Origin: Psychromonas aquimarina ATCC BAA-1526
GTDB taxonomy: Bacteria > Pseudomonadota > Gammaproteobacteria > Enterobacterales > Psychromonadaceae
Length of the DNA: 64,000 nucleotides
Assembly (NCBI RefSeq): GCF_000428725.1
Contig: NZ_KE386793.1
Location: forward strand, 1-64,000
Direction: 5' to 3'
Shown in pieces: positions 10,260-19,160 of the stretch. Within the stretch, counting starts at the first letter, position 1. Every line of letters starts with the position of its first letter. The translations under genes and the position numbers were made by a program. The notes under the pieces were generated by a model that saw only the letters and a list, made by a program, of their open reading frames with translations, searched no databases and was not told the origin of the DNA.

Positions 10260-10861
10260 GAGTTTTAGTGAGTATTTTTGCAGCCCTGTTTGTTTCCGCC
10301 TGCTCGGTGCAGGTTGTTGAGATGTCGCCGGAGCCGACAGCACAGGTCTTTGATTTAAAGGATATTGAAGGTGACGGTGTTATTAATGCAAGAGATGAAT
10401 GCCCAGATACATTCAGCGGGGCGCAGGTTAATAATTCCGGCTGCGGTGCTGAATTAGTTGAAAAAGTACGACGCAAATTATTAGTTAATTTTGCAACAAA
10501 TTCTTATATTGTCGCTCCCGAGTTTTTCCCGGAAATTGAAGCACTAGCAGACTTTATGAATAACTATCCTTCAACCAATGTAACCATCGAAGGCCATACA
10601 AGTATTCGCGGCAGCCGTAAGCTGAATATGAAACTTTCACAAAACCGTGCCCAGGCAATTAAAGACATACTGGTCAGTAAATTTGCCATTGATGAAGATC
10701 GAGTGGAAGCAGTGGGTTATGGATTTGACCGTCTGTTATTAGAAGGTAATGATGATTATATTCATGCTCGTAACCGTCGAATTGTTGCTGAAATCAGCAG
10801 TGAAAAATCGATGAAAGATATGAAATGGACAATTTACAGTGTTGATCAGCTGGCTGAGTGA
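10256..10861 (+). CDS. OmpA-family lipoprotein of the adhesin operon
   Basis: A 201-residue envelope protein. The N-terminus is a lipoprotein signal with lipobox VSAC at residues 13-16. One thrombospondin type 3-like calcium motif (DGVINARDECPDT) follows, then a C-terminal OmpA-like peptidoglycan-binding domain with TIEGHTSIRGSRKLNMKLSQ, and DRVEAVGYGFDRLL near the end. It probably tethers the outer membrane to the wall close to the secretion channel. Relatives of the Shewanella bpf operon carry a similar OmpA gene between the channel and the protease, so position agrees with family knowledge. Overlaps on both sides place it in the operon; its exact role in adhesion is not visible from sequence. 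Confidence 0.88.
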   Translation: MRVLVSIFAALFVSACSVQVVEMSPEPTAQVFDLKDIEGDGVINARDECPDTFSGAQVNNSGCGAELVEKVRRKLLVNFATNSYIVAPEFFPEIEALADFMNNYPSTNVTIEGHTSIRGSRKLNMKLSQNRAQAIKDILVSKFAIDEDRVEAVGYGFDRLLLEGNDDYIHARNRRIVAEISSEKSMKDMKWTIYSVDQLAE

Positions 10862-11568
10862 TCCTGCGCTTTATGAACTGTAAAAGCAGAAAAATTATTT
10901 TAACTTTGTTAACCACCTTAATACTGTTTTTAGGTGGTTCTCTGCTTTATGTGCATGCCCAGTCAATGATTAATAATCAGAAGATAATAAACGCCCTGAT
11001 CCGAAATTATGGTGAACGGGCAGGAAAAAGAGGTCAGGCCTGGTTAAATATAATGGCGCAGTATCAGGAAAGCAGTGAAGCAGAAAAACTATTTAAAGTG
11101 AATAATTTTTTTAATATGCTGTTTTTTATTGATGATATTAAATTATGGGGTGAAAAAAATTACTGGGCCACACCGGTTGAGTTTATCGGTGTTAACGGCG
11201 GAGACTGTGAAGATTTTGCTATCGCTAAATATTTTACCCTGCTTGAGCTGGGAGTGCCGGATGAAAAAATGCGTATTACTATGGTAAAGGCGGTGACGCT
11301 TAATCAATACCATATGGTTTTAGCGTATTATAAGACCCCCGGCTCTGTTCCTACCATTTTAGATAATATAGACGGCATTATTAAACCTGCAACACAGCGC
11401 AAAGATCTCATTCCTATATACAGCTTTAACGGTAAGCAGCTCTGGTTAAATAAAGAAAAAGGCCAGGGTGTTGTTGCAGGTAAATCAGAGCGTCTGGAAC
11501 GCTGGACTAATTTGAATCAACGAATGGGTGTATCAAATATGAAACAACCCAAGTTGAGAATGGAGTAA
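10858..11568 (+). CDS. lapG: Periplasmic adhesin-releasing cysteine protease (LapG/BpfG-like)
   Basis: Transglutaminase-like cysteine proteinase that clips the N-terminal retention module of LapA-type adhesins to free cells from surfaces. The catalytic triad is visible: C117 in NGGDCEDF, H152 in NQYHMVL and D169 in TILDN. The Asp/Glu flanking C117 match the calcium-binding residues known in LapG. One N-terminal hydrophobic helix (about 13-34) serves as signal or anchor. The start is GTG 10858, overlapping the previous stop; ATG 10873 (MNCKSRK) is an alternative that leaves the export signal intact. The neighbouring lapD would sequester it when c-di-GMP is high. Confidence 0.93.
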   Translation: MILRFMNCKSRKIILTLLTTLILFLGGSLLYVHAQSMINNQKIINALIRNYGERAGKRGQAWLNIMAQYQESSEAEKLFKVNNFFNMLFFIDDIKLWGEKNYWATPVEFIGVNGGDCEDFAIAKYFTLLELGVPDEKMRITMVKAVTLNQYHMVLAYYKTPGSVPTILDNIDGIIKPATQRKDLIPIYSFNGKQLWLNKEKGQGVVAGKSERLERWTNLNQRMGVSNMKQPKLRME

Positions 11569-11575
11569 CATATTT

Positions 11576-13507
11576 ATGACCTTGTTTAATCAGATAAACT
11601 CATTATTGTTCGGACTGTTTTTACTGGTTATGTCCAGTCTGCTTTATTTTCAGTTTACTGAAACCAAAGACTTTATGGTTAATCAGATGGAATCCGATCT
11701 GAATAATGCCAGCACATCCTTAAGTTTAATGCTTAAACCGCATTTAGAAACGGGTGATATGGCTACAGCGGAAACTTTAGTTAATGTAATCTTTGAGGGA
11801 GGCTTTTACCGTAAAGTAAGTCTTACCTGGCTGGCAGATCAGCAGGAGCAGGTCTGGGAAAACCCGATTATTATTTCCGATGTACCGCAATGGTTCACTG
11901 ATTTAGACCTTTTTTATGTGCAGTCAAAAGAAACTATGATCACCTCCGGATGGCTGCAGTTAGCAACACTGAAAATAGAATCAAACCCGGCAATCGGCTA
12001 CCGGGAACTGTGGCGGATAATGAATGATACTGCGATGATTCTTTCGGCCCTTTTTCTTATCTCAATTTTGCTGCTGCACGTTCGTTTAAAAGCGATTTTA
12101 AAACCTTTACACGAAGTGGCGGTACATGCGCGCGAGATTGCTGAGCGTAAATTTCATCCGGATATGGCGCTGCCTAAAACCACTGAATTAAGTGATGTTG
12201 TCGGTGCGATTAACTCTATGTCGCGCCAGTTGAAGCTGGTTTTCGGCGCGCTTGATAATGAAGTTAGTACCTTAAAACATGACAAGTTCTTTGATGCTGT
12301 TTCAGAGCTTCCAAACCGTCAGTATCTGGTCGGACAGTTAAACAGCTGGCTGGCGGGGCCCGGCTTCGGCGGCCTTTTACTCGCCAAACTCGACTGGCTG
12401 GAAGATATTCACAGTAAATATGGTTTTCAGGTGCGCGATGAAACCATCCGGGTACTGGCAAATCAGATGCAGCAGACGCTGCCTCAACATGAAGAATGTA
12501 TTATTGCGCGTATTTCTAACACAGAGTTTGTCTTCCTGGTAACCAAAGGTGAGCACGAGCAGATTACTGAGTATCTGCAGTCTCTAATCCGTCTGATTAA
12601 TCAGGAGATGTTAAAAGCAGGCTGTGAGCCGAACCGGGATTTTGCAATCGGTGTTACTGAGCGGACGCCTAAAGTCACCCGTGCCGAGCTGCTGTCGCAG
12701 GCAGACAATGCGCTGCAGAATGCAATATCGCAGAATAAAGTCAGCAGCTGGTTCCATGTTAATGAACAGCAGGAGTTCAGCCGTGAAGAGTGGCGTACTC
12801 GTCTGACCAATGCTATCAGTAATAATCAGTTCCTGTTCCAGTGGCAGCCTGTTCAGCTTACTGAAAGCGGCGCGGTGATGCAGCGTGAAATTTACTGTCG
12901 TCTGCAGATTGATAATGAAATTGTTAAAGCCGGTGAATTTATGCCTTATATCGAACGTTTATCATTAGGTAAACAGCTTGACTGCTGCCTGCTTGAGTCG
13001 ATAGTTGCGCAGAATATTCTTAATCTTCACAGTGAACCTGTAGCGGTTAATCTGGCACGTGAAAGTTTAACTGATCCTGAATTCCATACCTGGTTAGCTT
13101 CATATCTGCAGCAGCTTGCTTCTCCAGAGTTAGTCCATTTTGAAATTCCGGAATCAGGTATTACCGGCAACCTGCAGGCAAGCATTGAGCTCTGTGAAAT
13201 TATTAAACAGGGTGGTGCTAAGTTTGGTGTAGATAACTGCGGTCGTCAGATGGGCTCATTAAATTACCTGCAGGTGCTGAAACCACATTATATCAAGCTG
13301 GATCTTTCATTGTCTGCTTATGACCATGAAGAGCATGAGGAGAATCAGCAGAATCTGGAACTTTGTCGTGCACTGGTTAATATTGCCCGCGGCTTAGAGA
13401 TTCAGGTAATTATTACCGGTATCGAAGATCAGGAGCATCTGGCTGCGGTGAAACCGCTTAGAACTGACGGTTACCAGGGTTATATTGCACCACCCGTCGA
13501 TATTTAA
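11576..13507 (+). CDS. lapD: c-di-GMP receptor controlling the adhesin protease (LapD/BpfD-like)
   Basis: Inner-membrane inside-out signalling receptor of 643 residues. It has TM1 (about 5-24), a periplasmic LapD/MoxY-type domain, TM2 (about 155-172), a HAMP segment, a GGDEF-like domain and an EAL-like domain. Both enzymatic signatures are degenerate: the GGDEF position reads NTEF (near residue 313) and the EAL position reads EIY (near 437). This fits a protein that binds c-di-GMP but neither makes nor degrades it. Known LapD proteins sequester LapG through the periplasmic domain when c-di-GMP is bound. It is the last gene of the operon, followed by a terminator. Confidence 0.93.
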   Translation: MTLFNQINSLLFGLFLLVMSSLLYFQFTETKDFMVNQMESDLNNASTSLSLMLKPHLETGDMATAETLVNVIFEGGFYRKVSLTWLADQQEQVWENPIIISDVPQWFTDLDLFYVQSKETMITSGWLQLATLKIESNPAIGYRELWRIMNDTAMILSALFLISILLLHVRLKAILKPLHEVAVHAREIAERKFHPDMALPKTTELSDVVGAINSMSRQLKLVFGALDNEVSTLKHDKFFDAVSELPNRQYLVGQLNSWLAGPGFGGLLLAKLDWLEDIHSKYGFQVRDETIRVLANQMQQTLPQHEECIIARISNTEFVFLVTKGEHEQITEYLQSLIRLINQEMLKAGCEPNRDFAIGVTERTPKVTRAELLSQADNALQNAISQNKVSSWFHVNEQQEFSREEWRTRLTNAISNNQFLFQWQPVQLTESGAVMQREIYCRLQIDNEIVKAGEFMPYIERLSLGKQLDCCLLESIVAQNILNLHSEPVAVNLARESLTDPEFHTWLASYLQQLASPELVHFEIPESGITGNLQASIELCEIIKQGGAKFGVDNCGRQMGSLNYLQVLKPHYIKLDLSLSAYDHEEHEENQQNLELCRALVNIARGLEIQVIITGIEDQEHLAAVKPLRTDGYQGYIAPPVDI

Positions 13508-13579
13508 GTGCCGCTTAGAAAGTAAGTGGTTACTTTTTAATGCACCTGAATTCTTAGAAGAGCTGATTAATTATAAAAA

Positions 13580-13624
13580 TCGATACAGGAAATGCTTAGT
13601 TTAAGCTTTCTGTATCGTTTTTTA
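13580..13624 (+). terminator. Rho-independent terminator after lapD
   Basis: CGATACAG (13581-13588) pairs with CTGTATCG (13610-13617); the intervening bases extend the stem imperfectly and a run of T follows. It ends the lapB-lapD transcript. Confidence 0.85.
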
Positions 13625-13743
13625 CTGTTATTCCCGCCTGCTGCTGCTCTGTTATTTTTCCTGCGTAATACTTGATCACTTCATTGATTCCTTTGGTATA
13701 ATTTATTTTTCTATTTTGTTTATATTCCCTTAAAGGTGATTTG

Positions 13744-14298
13744 ATGAGTGATAATACTGAAGTTAATTACGGCCCTTTAGCTGGTTTAATTGGAGTCTGG
13801 TCAGGTAATAAAGGAACAGATTTAGCGCCTGAGCCGGACGGCACCGAGACTAATGAATATTATGAAACGATTACTTTTACTGAGGCCGGAGATGTTTCTA
13901 ATGCAGAAGAGCAGGTGATCAGTGCTGTTCATTATATGCAGAAGGTGCAGCGCATCAGTAATGATAAAGTTATTCATCAGGAAACAGGTTACTGGATGTG
14001 GGAGCAGGACAGCAATCAGGTTATGCACTCATTAACTATTCCGCGCGGCATGGCTGTTCTGGCCGGCGGCAGCTTTAAAGAAGCAGAAAATATTACCTTT
14101 GATGTGCAGGCCAGTATCGACTCGAAGGACTGGCAGCTGGTTCAGTCACCCTTTATGCGTGAAAAAGCGAAACTGAAAGAGTATGTACAGCAGCTTATTT
14201 TAGGTGAAAACAGTTTATCTTATACGCAGACAATGGTACTGGATATCTACGGTAGAGTGTTTGACCATACGGATCAAAATACATTACAGCGTCAGTAA
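13744..14298 (+). CDS. Heme-binding-like beta-barrel protein (nitrobindin/FABP-like family)
   Basis: A 184-residue cytosolic protein with no signal peptide. The N-terminal LAGLIGVWSGNKGTD resembles the glycine/tryptophan motif that opens nitrobindin/THAP4-like heme-binding barrels, and alternating beta-rich segments follow to the end. Members of that superfamily bind heme or small hydrophobic ligands; the ligand here is unknown and I did not identify the axial histidine with certainty. The start is ATG 13744, preceded by AAGGTG; a TTG directly before it is less likely. It is a single-gene unit between two terminators. Confidence 0.7.
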   Translation: MSDNTEVNYGPLAGLIGVWSGNKGTDLAPEPDGTETNEYYETITFTEAGDVSNAEEQVISAVHYMQKVQRISNDKVIHQETGYWMWEQDSNQVMHSLTIPRGMAVLAGGSFKEAENITFDVQASIDSKDWQLVQSPFMREKAKLKEYVQQLILGENSLSYTQTMVLDIYGRVFDHTDQNTLQRQ

Positions 14299-14319
14299 CT
14301 CTGGTTTAACCTTTTAAAT

Positions 14320-14358
14320 AAAAAGCCTGCTGTGAAATAAAATCACAGCAGGCTTTTT
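14320..14358. terminator. Bidirectional terminator between convergent genes
   Basis: A perfect 16-bp stem (AAAAAGCCTGCTGTGA with its complement at 14343-14358) has A and T runs on either side. It can stop both the plus-strand beta-barrel gene and the minus-strand dehydrogenase gene. Confidence 0.9.
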
Positions 14359-14363
14359 AGTGA

Positions 14364-15515
14364 TTACAGTGCCGTTTCTAAAATAGCGCGTGCTTTGATC
14401 AGATCATTTTTGCCGTGTTCACCTAATGCAGTCATACCATGTGCTTTCAGGCTGTTGAGTAGGACTTCAATTGAGTTGATATCCAGATCAACTTCGCTCA
14501 GAGTTGTTGGAACACCCATTGACTGGAAAAATGCAATTGTGCGGCTGATCGCCTGTTCAATGCGCTCCTCGACTGAACCTTCAGTAATACCGAAAATACG
14601 CTGTGCATATTGTAATAATTTAGCTTCTTTTTCAACGCGGCAGACGTCCATCACCGCAGGTAATATAATGCTTAGACTGCGCGCATGATCGATTCCGTAA
14701 TTGCCGGTAAGTTCATGGCCTATCATATGCGATGTCCAGTCGTTAGGAACACCTGCGCCGATTAAACCGTTTAATGCCTGCGTTGCACTCCACATTATAT
14801 TTGCGCGTACTTCTAAATCGTCAGGTGTTCTAAGTACTTTCGGACCTTCTTCAATCAGGTTCAGTAATAAGGCTTCAGCAAAGCGGTCTTGAACTTTAGC
14901 ATTAACCGGATAAGTCAGATACTGTTCCATGACATGCACAAAGGCATCCACAACACCATTTGCACTTTGGCGAGCAGACAAACTCAGGGTGGTTGTCGGA
15001 TCTAAAACGGCAAAAGCGGGGCGCACTAGCGGAGAGCCGAATCCGAGTTTATCAGCATCGCGCGTGATCACTGCTCCGCCGTTACTTTCAGAGCCGGTTG
15101 CCGGCAGCGTTAAAACAGATCCCAGCGGCAGAGCCGTATCCACCGGTGCGTATTTACTGACAATATCCCAGGGATCGTTACCTTTGAAGCAGGCCGCCGC
15201 CGCGATAAATTTTGTGCCGTCAATAACAGAGCCGCCGCCGACGGCCAGCAGATAATCAAAGCCTTCGTTTTTAATTTTTTCAACAGCTTTCATCAAGGTA
15301 TCGTATTTGGGATTAGGCTCAATGCCGGAAAACTCATCCCAGTCATGATCTGTTAATGCCGTTTTTACTTGATCATAAACACCATTATTTTTAATGGAGC
15401 CGCCGCCGTAAAGCACTAATACTTTTTTATTCTGCGGAATTTCTGAAGCAACTGCGCTGATCTGGCCTTCACCAAAATGAATACGGGTATTGTTATAAAA
15501 GGTAAAATTGTTCAT
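14364..15515 (-). CDS. yqhD: Iron-type alcohol dehydrogenase / NADPH-dependent aldehyde reductase (YqhD-like)
   Basis: Group III metal-dependent alcohol dehydrogenase of 383 residues, the usual length. The nucleotide-binding half shows LVLYGGGSIKNNG and AVGGGSVIDGTK. Metal ligands lie in NGVVDAFVHVMEQ (Asp and His), MIGHELTG and GIDHARSL. YqhD-type enzymes reduce short aldehydes such as those from lipid peroxidation, methylglyoxal or fermentation, with NADPH. The symbol is given by resemblance; butanol dehydrogenase homologues are nearly indistinguishable. It stands alone, with a ~340-bp upstream gap that must hold its promoter. Confidence 0.88.
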   Translation of the reverse strand: MNNFTFYNNTRIHFGEGQISAVASEIPQNKKVLVLYGGGSIKNNGVYDQVKTALTDHDWDEFSGIEPNPKYDTLMKAVEKIKNEGFDYLLAVGGGSVIDGTKFIAAAACFKGNDPWDIVSKYAPVDTALPLGSVLTLPATGSESNGGAVITRDADKLGFGSPLVRPAFAVLDPTTTLSLSARQSANGVVDAFVHVMEQYLTYPVNAKVQDRFAEALLLNLIEEGPKVLRTPDDLEVRANIMWSATQALNGLIGAGVPNDWTSHMIGHELTGNYGIDHARSLSIILPAVMDVCRVEKEAKLLQYAQRIFGITEGSVEERIEQAISRTIAFFQSMGVPTTLSEVDLDINSIEVLLNSLKAHGMTALGEHGKNDLIKARAILETAL

Positions 15516-15859
15516 GGAGATCTCCAGTTATTGAGAATGTAATGCCAGCCGTATTGATTTTGAGGCTGTATATATTTGCTCTGCTGGAAACTAGAAAAAC
15601 AGAAAAAGAAACCGTTCCTAACAGGCTGAATATTATTATTACATTAAAGCATGTTTCTATGATAAATCATCGACTTTAGCTGCACTGCTGTTACAAATTA
15701 GCGATCCGTGAAACATTTATTAGCAGAAAAGGCAGTAGTAAAAGATGACAGATTTGTGGAGAGTAGTTTATCGACAGTGAAAGTAGTGTAGGAAGTATAA
15801 GCATTGATAAGCAAACCACTTGAAGAAATATCTGCAAGTGGTTTGAGCATACTGGTTAT
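15516..15859. other. Intergenic region upstream of yqhD and downstream of the porin gene
   Basis: No convincing gene. It contains an inverted repeat, AAACCACTTG at 15814-15823 with CAAGTGGTTT at 15836-15845, that could terminate the minus-strand porin transcript, although no strong U tract follows. The right-hand AT-rich part next to 15515 presumably carries the yqhD promoter; I could not fix -10/-35 boxes. Confidence 0.5.
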
Positions 15860-16603
15860 TTATAAAGAAATATTAATACCCAGGCGGACAGCATAATCAT
15901 TTTTATGCTCGCCGCTGTCATCAACATAGGTCTGATCAACTGAAACCAGCTCCATATAAGGTGTCCAGCCATCTTTCATTTTTTTACTGACCACAATGGT
16001 GTGCTCCCAGTAATCATCACGACCGGTTCCCTGATCTACGCCGTCTTGGAAACGATAACGCGGATTATACATAAGCCCCCAGTCAGCGATACTTTTTGCT
16101 ACCCAGATATCAAACTGATGAGATGAATCGCGTGTTGTACCGGAGCCGTCCAGGTACGTTTTGCCGTTAGCATCATTTGAGTAGTTAAAACGGTAACGGG
16201 CGCTGAAATCAATGCCGTTAGCAAAGGTTGTACCTGTTTTTACATAGGGGCGGTAGTCTGTACGGTCTTTTGTGGTGACCACAACTAATGCTGGTGCTAC
16301 ATACCAGTCTTCTGACACGTTAAACTGATATCTGCCTTCAAACTCCTGTGCGCTGCCGATTAAGCCGTTTTTTTCATCATCGGCTGCATCATTACCTGAA
16401 AAATAGCTGTCACCATGATTTTGAGCAGCTTCAGCACTGAAATAAAATCCGTTGTTAAAAGTGTGCATGAATTTCACGCGGCTGTCTTTATTTTCGGAGG
16501 TGGTATTGTAACCAAAACGTACATCAAGGTTGGTTTGACCTGCGGCTGCCGGCAGGCTTAGAAGTGCACTCAGAGCAGCGCATCCAGCTGTTTTTAGTTT
16601 CAT
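15860..16603 (-). CDS. KdgM-family small outer-membrane porin
   Basis: A 247-residue outer-membrane beta-barrel with a clean signal peptide (cleavage near AAAGQTN). Alternating beta-strands rich in Tyr, Asp and Asn end in a C-terminal aromatic/hydrophobic strand (DYAVRLGINISL). Family knowledge: KdgM-type porins are 12-stranded channels for acidic oligosaccharides such as oligogalacturonates. Here the nearby PTS and mannosidase suggest it admits a negatively charged glycoside such as mannosylglycerate; that substrate is inference. It lies downstream of the RpiR gene on the same strand, with its own 217-bp promoter region that carries the motif shared with the PTS operon. Confidence 0.83.
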   Translation of the reverse strand: MKLKTAGCAALSALLSLPAAAGQTNLDVRFGYNTTSENKDSRVKFMHTFNNGFYFSAEAAQNHGDSYFSGNDAADDEKNGLIGSAQEFEGRYQFNVSEDWYVAPALVVVTTKDRTDYRPYVKTGTTFANGIDFSARYRFNYSNDANGKTYLDGSGTTRDSSHQFDIWVAKSIADWGLMYNPRYRFQDGVDQGTGRDDYWEHTIVVSKKMKDGWTPYMELVSVDQTYVDDSGEHKNDYAVRLGINISL

Positions 16604-16716
16604 TGTTTCTACCCTTGTAAATAATCATCTTAGTCAGTTCAAGTGAACCGTTTTATTTGTCGCGAGGATTATAGGAAAGGCAAAATAGTTATTAAAAGGT
16701 ATCGTAGAACATTCGC

Positions 16717-16729
16717 TGTATGGTGATAC
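16717..16729 (-). promoter_or_regulatory. Candidate operator shared with the PTS operon (copy 1)
   Basis: Read on the minus strand this is GTATCACCATACA, identical to 17599-17611 on the plus strand. It lies about 115-125 bp upstream of the porin ATG, in the same orientation relative to its gene as the other copy is to the PTS gene. The neighbouring RpiR-type protein is the obvious candidate binder; this is inference. Confidence 0.55.
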
Positions 16730-16820
16730 TAGTGTGCACTGTGTCTATAAATACAGCTTAAAAACTTGCGGCTGCGTCTTCTCTGTGCTGATAACAATGG
16801 TGCATAGTGAGGCTCCTATA

Positions 16821-17480
16821 TTAGCGCCTCAATATATGCTCGCCGATCTGATCGACGATTTCCAGAATATCGATCTGGCTTTCCCGCCCGTACACTGAAG
16901 TGCCGTCAATCTGGCGGGTTAAATCAATGTTTAGACGGCTGATTTTACTAAGTGTTGAGTTTTGATGAGAGACAGAAATCACGGTCATCTCTTTACGTTT
17001 GGCATTGTGAGTCATATCAATAACTGCATCGGTTTCACCTGATTTGCTGATCACCAGCAGCGTGCCTTTATTGGCGCTGCTGAGCTGATGAATATCCGTG
17101 ATCACCAGATGCGGAATATTAGCCAGAGAAAGAAAGCGTGACAGGTAATTTACGCTGACCAGCGAAGCGCCGCGGGAGTATAAATAAACAACCTGTGCCG
17201 ATTTTAGTGCCTGTGCAGTTTTAATTATTTTTTCTTCACTGCCTTCTTGAGCTGTCAGCGGTTCCACCTGCCGCTGTGTTTCATTAATTAAATCACCCGC
17301 TAGTTTATAGCGAAGCTCAGTGTAGCTGCTGTAGCCCATTTTTTTACAGACGCGGTTAACGGATGTTGTTGTGGTTAGTGACTTAGCCGCCACCTGTTTT
17401 GCTGAAATATCAGTTAAATCTGATGCATGGCTGATAATAAACTCATAAATATGACGTTCGGTGCCTTTAAAGGTATTCAT
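16821..17480 (-). CDS. RpiR-family transcriptional regulator (HTH plus SIS domain)
   Basis: A 219-residue regulator. The N-terminal RpiR helix-turn-helix (about 1-75) includes ISAKQVAAKSLTTTTSVNRV, and the SIS sugar-phosphate-binding domain (about 85-205) shows YLYSRGASLVSVNYLSRF and LVISKSGETDAVID. It is somewhat shorter than the ~280 residues common in the family. RpiR proteins sense phosphosugars made by PTS uptake. It sits between the porin gene and the divergent PTS-mannosidase operon, so it probably controls both. Note that E. coli MngR is a GntR-type regulator, so the control protein differs here. Confidence 0.88.
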   Translation of the reverse strand: MNTFKGTERHIYEFIISHASDLTDISAKQVAAKSLTTTTSVNRVCKKMGYSSYTELRYKLAGDLINETQRQVEPLTAQEGSEEKIIKTAQALKSAQVVYLYSRGASLVSVNYLSRFLSLANIPHLVITDIHQLSSANKGTLLVISKSGETDAVIDMTHNAKRKEMTVISVSHQNSTLSKISRLNIDLTRQIDGTSVYGRESQIDILEIVDQIGEHILRR

Positions 17481-17598
17481 TTAGTGTTTTTTTATCCTGA
17501 TTAAGAGACGAATATTAAGCGGTATTTATTACTGCAATGCTACGATCAAGATCATTAAAAGAAAGATTTAAAATCTCGGCGGCCTCAGAATGCGCCGC

Positions 17599-17622
17599 GT
17601 ATCACCATACACTTAATGTATG
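17599..17622 (+). promoter_or_regulatory. Candidate operator upstream of the PTS operon (copy 2)
   Basis: GTATCACCATACA (17599-17611) is the exact 13-mer also present upstream of the porin. Here it runs into a palindrome, CATACA-N5-TGTATG. The porin copy keeps the left arm and AATGT but loses part of the right arm. Located ~80 bp before the EIIBC start in the divergent promoter region. Confidence 0.55.
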
Positions 17623-17688
17623 AGGAAACGATTCCCATCGGCATATTTCATTTTATACTGCACTTAATTAAAGCAGGGGAACTGAAAT

Positions 17689-19089
17689 ATGACTAAGAAA
17701 AAACTGGTGGCTGTAACAGCCTGCCCGACGGGTATTGCACATACATTTATGGCGGCCAAAAAAATAAAAAGCTGGGCGGAAAAGCACGGTTTTGATGTAA
17801 AAGTTGAAACGCAGGGCAGTGACGGCGTAAAAAACAGGCTGACGGCAAATGATATTGCATCAGCTGATGCTGTAGTGCTGGCAATTGATGTGCCTATTAT
17901 GGAAATGGAGCGTTTCGATAACAGCAAACCGCTGAAGGTGCGTACTCAGGAACTGATTAAACGCGCTGAAGAGCTGCTGCCGGCCGCTATGAAACAGGGT
18001 AAGGATAAGTCCGAAGCCGCGGCAGTTTACGAAGAGGAACGTTCTGCATATCAAGTGTTTATCGGGCACATTATGACAGGTATCAGTTATATGCTGCCGG
18101 TTGTTGTACTGGGCGGGCTGCTGATGGCTGTTGCTAAAATAACCGGTGAGTTTATCGATATCGGCGGAACTCCCTTTGAAACGCTCGACCGCTTAGGTTT
18201 TATGACTATTAAGTTTATGTATCCGATATTTGCCGGATATCTTGCTTATTCGATTGCCGGCAAACCCGCACTGGTACCGGCCTTTATCGGCGGAGTGATG
18301 TCCGACGAAGTATATAAACGCTTTTTTGGTATTGAAACCTGGGCACCCTCGGGTTTCTTCGGGGCGATTGCAATCGGCTTTCTGGTTGGTTATTTAGTAC
18401 GCTATCTCAATGATACCATTAAAGTGAAAACCGAGCTGACCACCCTGAAAACAATGCTCTTAGTACCCCTGGTCAGCGGCGTGGTGATGGTAATGACCAT
18501 GGAATATGTTATTAATCCTTTTTTCGGTGCGCTTAACCACAGCATGATCACCTTATTCACTGAAGCGGGTAATGCCGGACGAGGCGTGTACTCAATGGTG
18601 ATTGCCGCTGGTACAGCATTTGATCTGGGCGGGCCGGTTAATAAAGCCGCCGGTTCGGTAGCGCTCGGTCTTAACGGAATGAGTGATTCCTTTGACCTGA
18701 TAGCACGTGAATTAGGCATTGTTATTCCGCCGATAGGTGTCGGTTTAGCCGCCATGCTTGACGGGCGTTTTCGTCCCCGTGTATTCAGCAGTGAAGAGCA
18801 GACTGTAGGTAAAACATCACTGCTGCTTGGTTTAATCGGTATTTCTGAAGGTGCGATTCCGTTTATTCTTAAAAATCCTAAGATGATCCCGATTATGATT
18901 CTTGGTGCGATTCTCGGCACGCAGGCTGCTGTTCTGATGGGAGTTATGCAGAGTTTACCATTACCTGCGGTATGGGGCTGGTTCCTCTCTTCAGATCCGG
19001 TCAGTTATACCCTGTCGGTTATTATCGGCTCCAGCTTTATTGCACTTGCACTGCTGTACTGCACTAAACCTGCTTCTACTCAAGCCTAA
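17689..19089 (+). CDS. Fructose-family PTS permease EIIBC (MngA-like)
   Basis: Imports and phosphorylates a sugar. The EIIB domain (about 1-100) carries the phosphorylated cysteine C12 in VTACPTGIAHT. The EIIC domain (about 120-460) has about eight to ten membrane helices, with GPVNKAAG and IGISEGAIPF motifs of the fructose/mannosylglycerate class. E. coli MngA is a fused EIIABC; here EIIA is a separate gene at the end of the operon (23498). The adjacent MngB-like mannosidase suggests the substrate is 2-O-alpha-mannosyl-D-glycerate. A good ribosome site (AGGGGAA) precedes the ATG. Confidence 0.88.
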   Translation: MTKKKLVAVTACPTGIAHTFMAAKKIKSWAEKHGFDVKVETQGSDGVKNRLTANDIASADAVVLAIDVPIMEMERFDNSKPLKVRTQELIKRAEELLPAAMKQGKDKSEAAAVYEEERSAYQVFIGHIMTGISYMLPVVVLGGLLMAVAKITGEFIDIGGTPFETLDRLGFMTIKFMYPIFAGYLAYSIAGKPALVPAFIGGVMSDEVYKRFFGIETWAPSGFFGAIAIGFLVGYLVRYLNDTIKVKTELTTLKTMLLVPLVSGVVMVMTMEYVINPFFGALNHSMITLFTEAGNAGRGVYSMVIAAGTAFDLGGPVNKAAGSVALGLNGMSDSFDLIARELGIVIPPIGVGLAAMLDGRFRPRVFSSEEQTVGKTSLLLGLIGISEGAIPFILKNPKMIPIMILGAILGTQAAVLMGVMQSLPLPAVWGWFLSSDPVSYTLSVIIGSSFIALALLYCTKPASTQA

Positions 19090-19160
19090 TATTACTAATG
19101 CTCTCTGGACTGCTGTTAATACAGTCCAGAGAACTTATCAGAAATCAAAGAGAAATTAAT

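Noticed and set aside
18402-18920. 172-codon minus-strand frame inside the EIIBC gene
   Set aside because: It is the complement of a well-supported membrane domain; no ribosome site and no homology.
19098-19160. Longer start for the mannosidase
   Set aside because: The extra 21 residues lack homology and a ribosome site; the family N-terminus begins at 19161.
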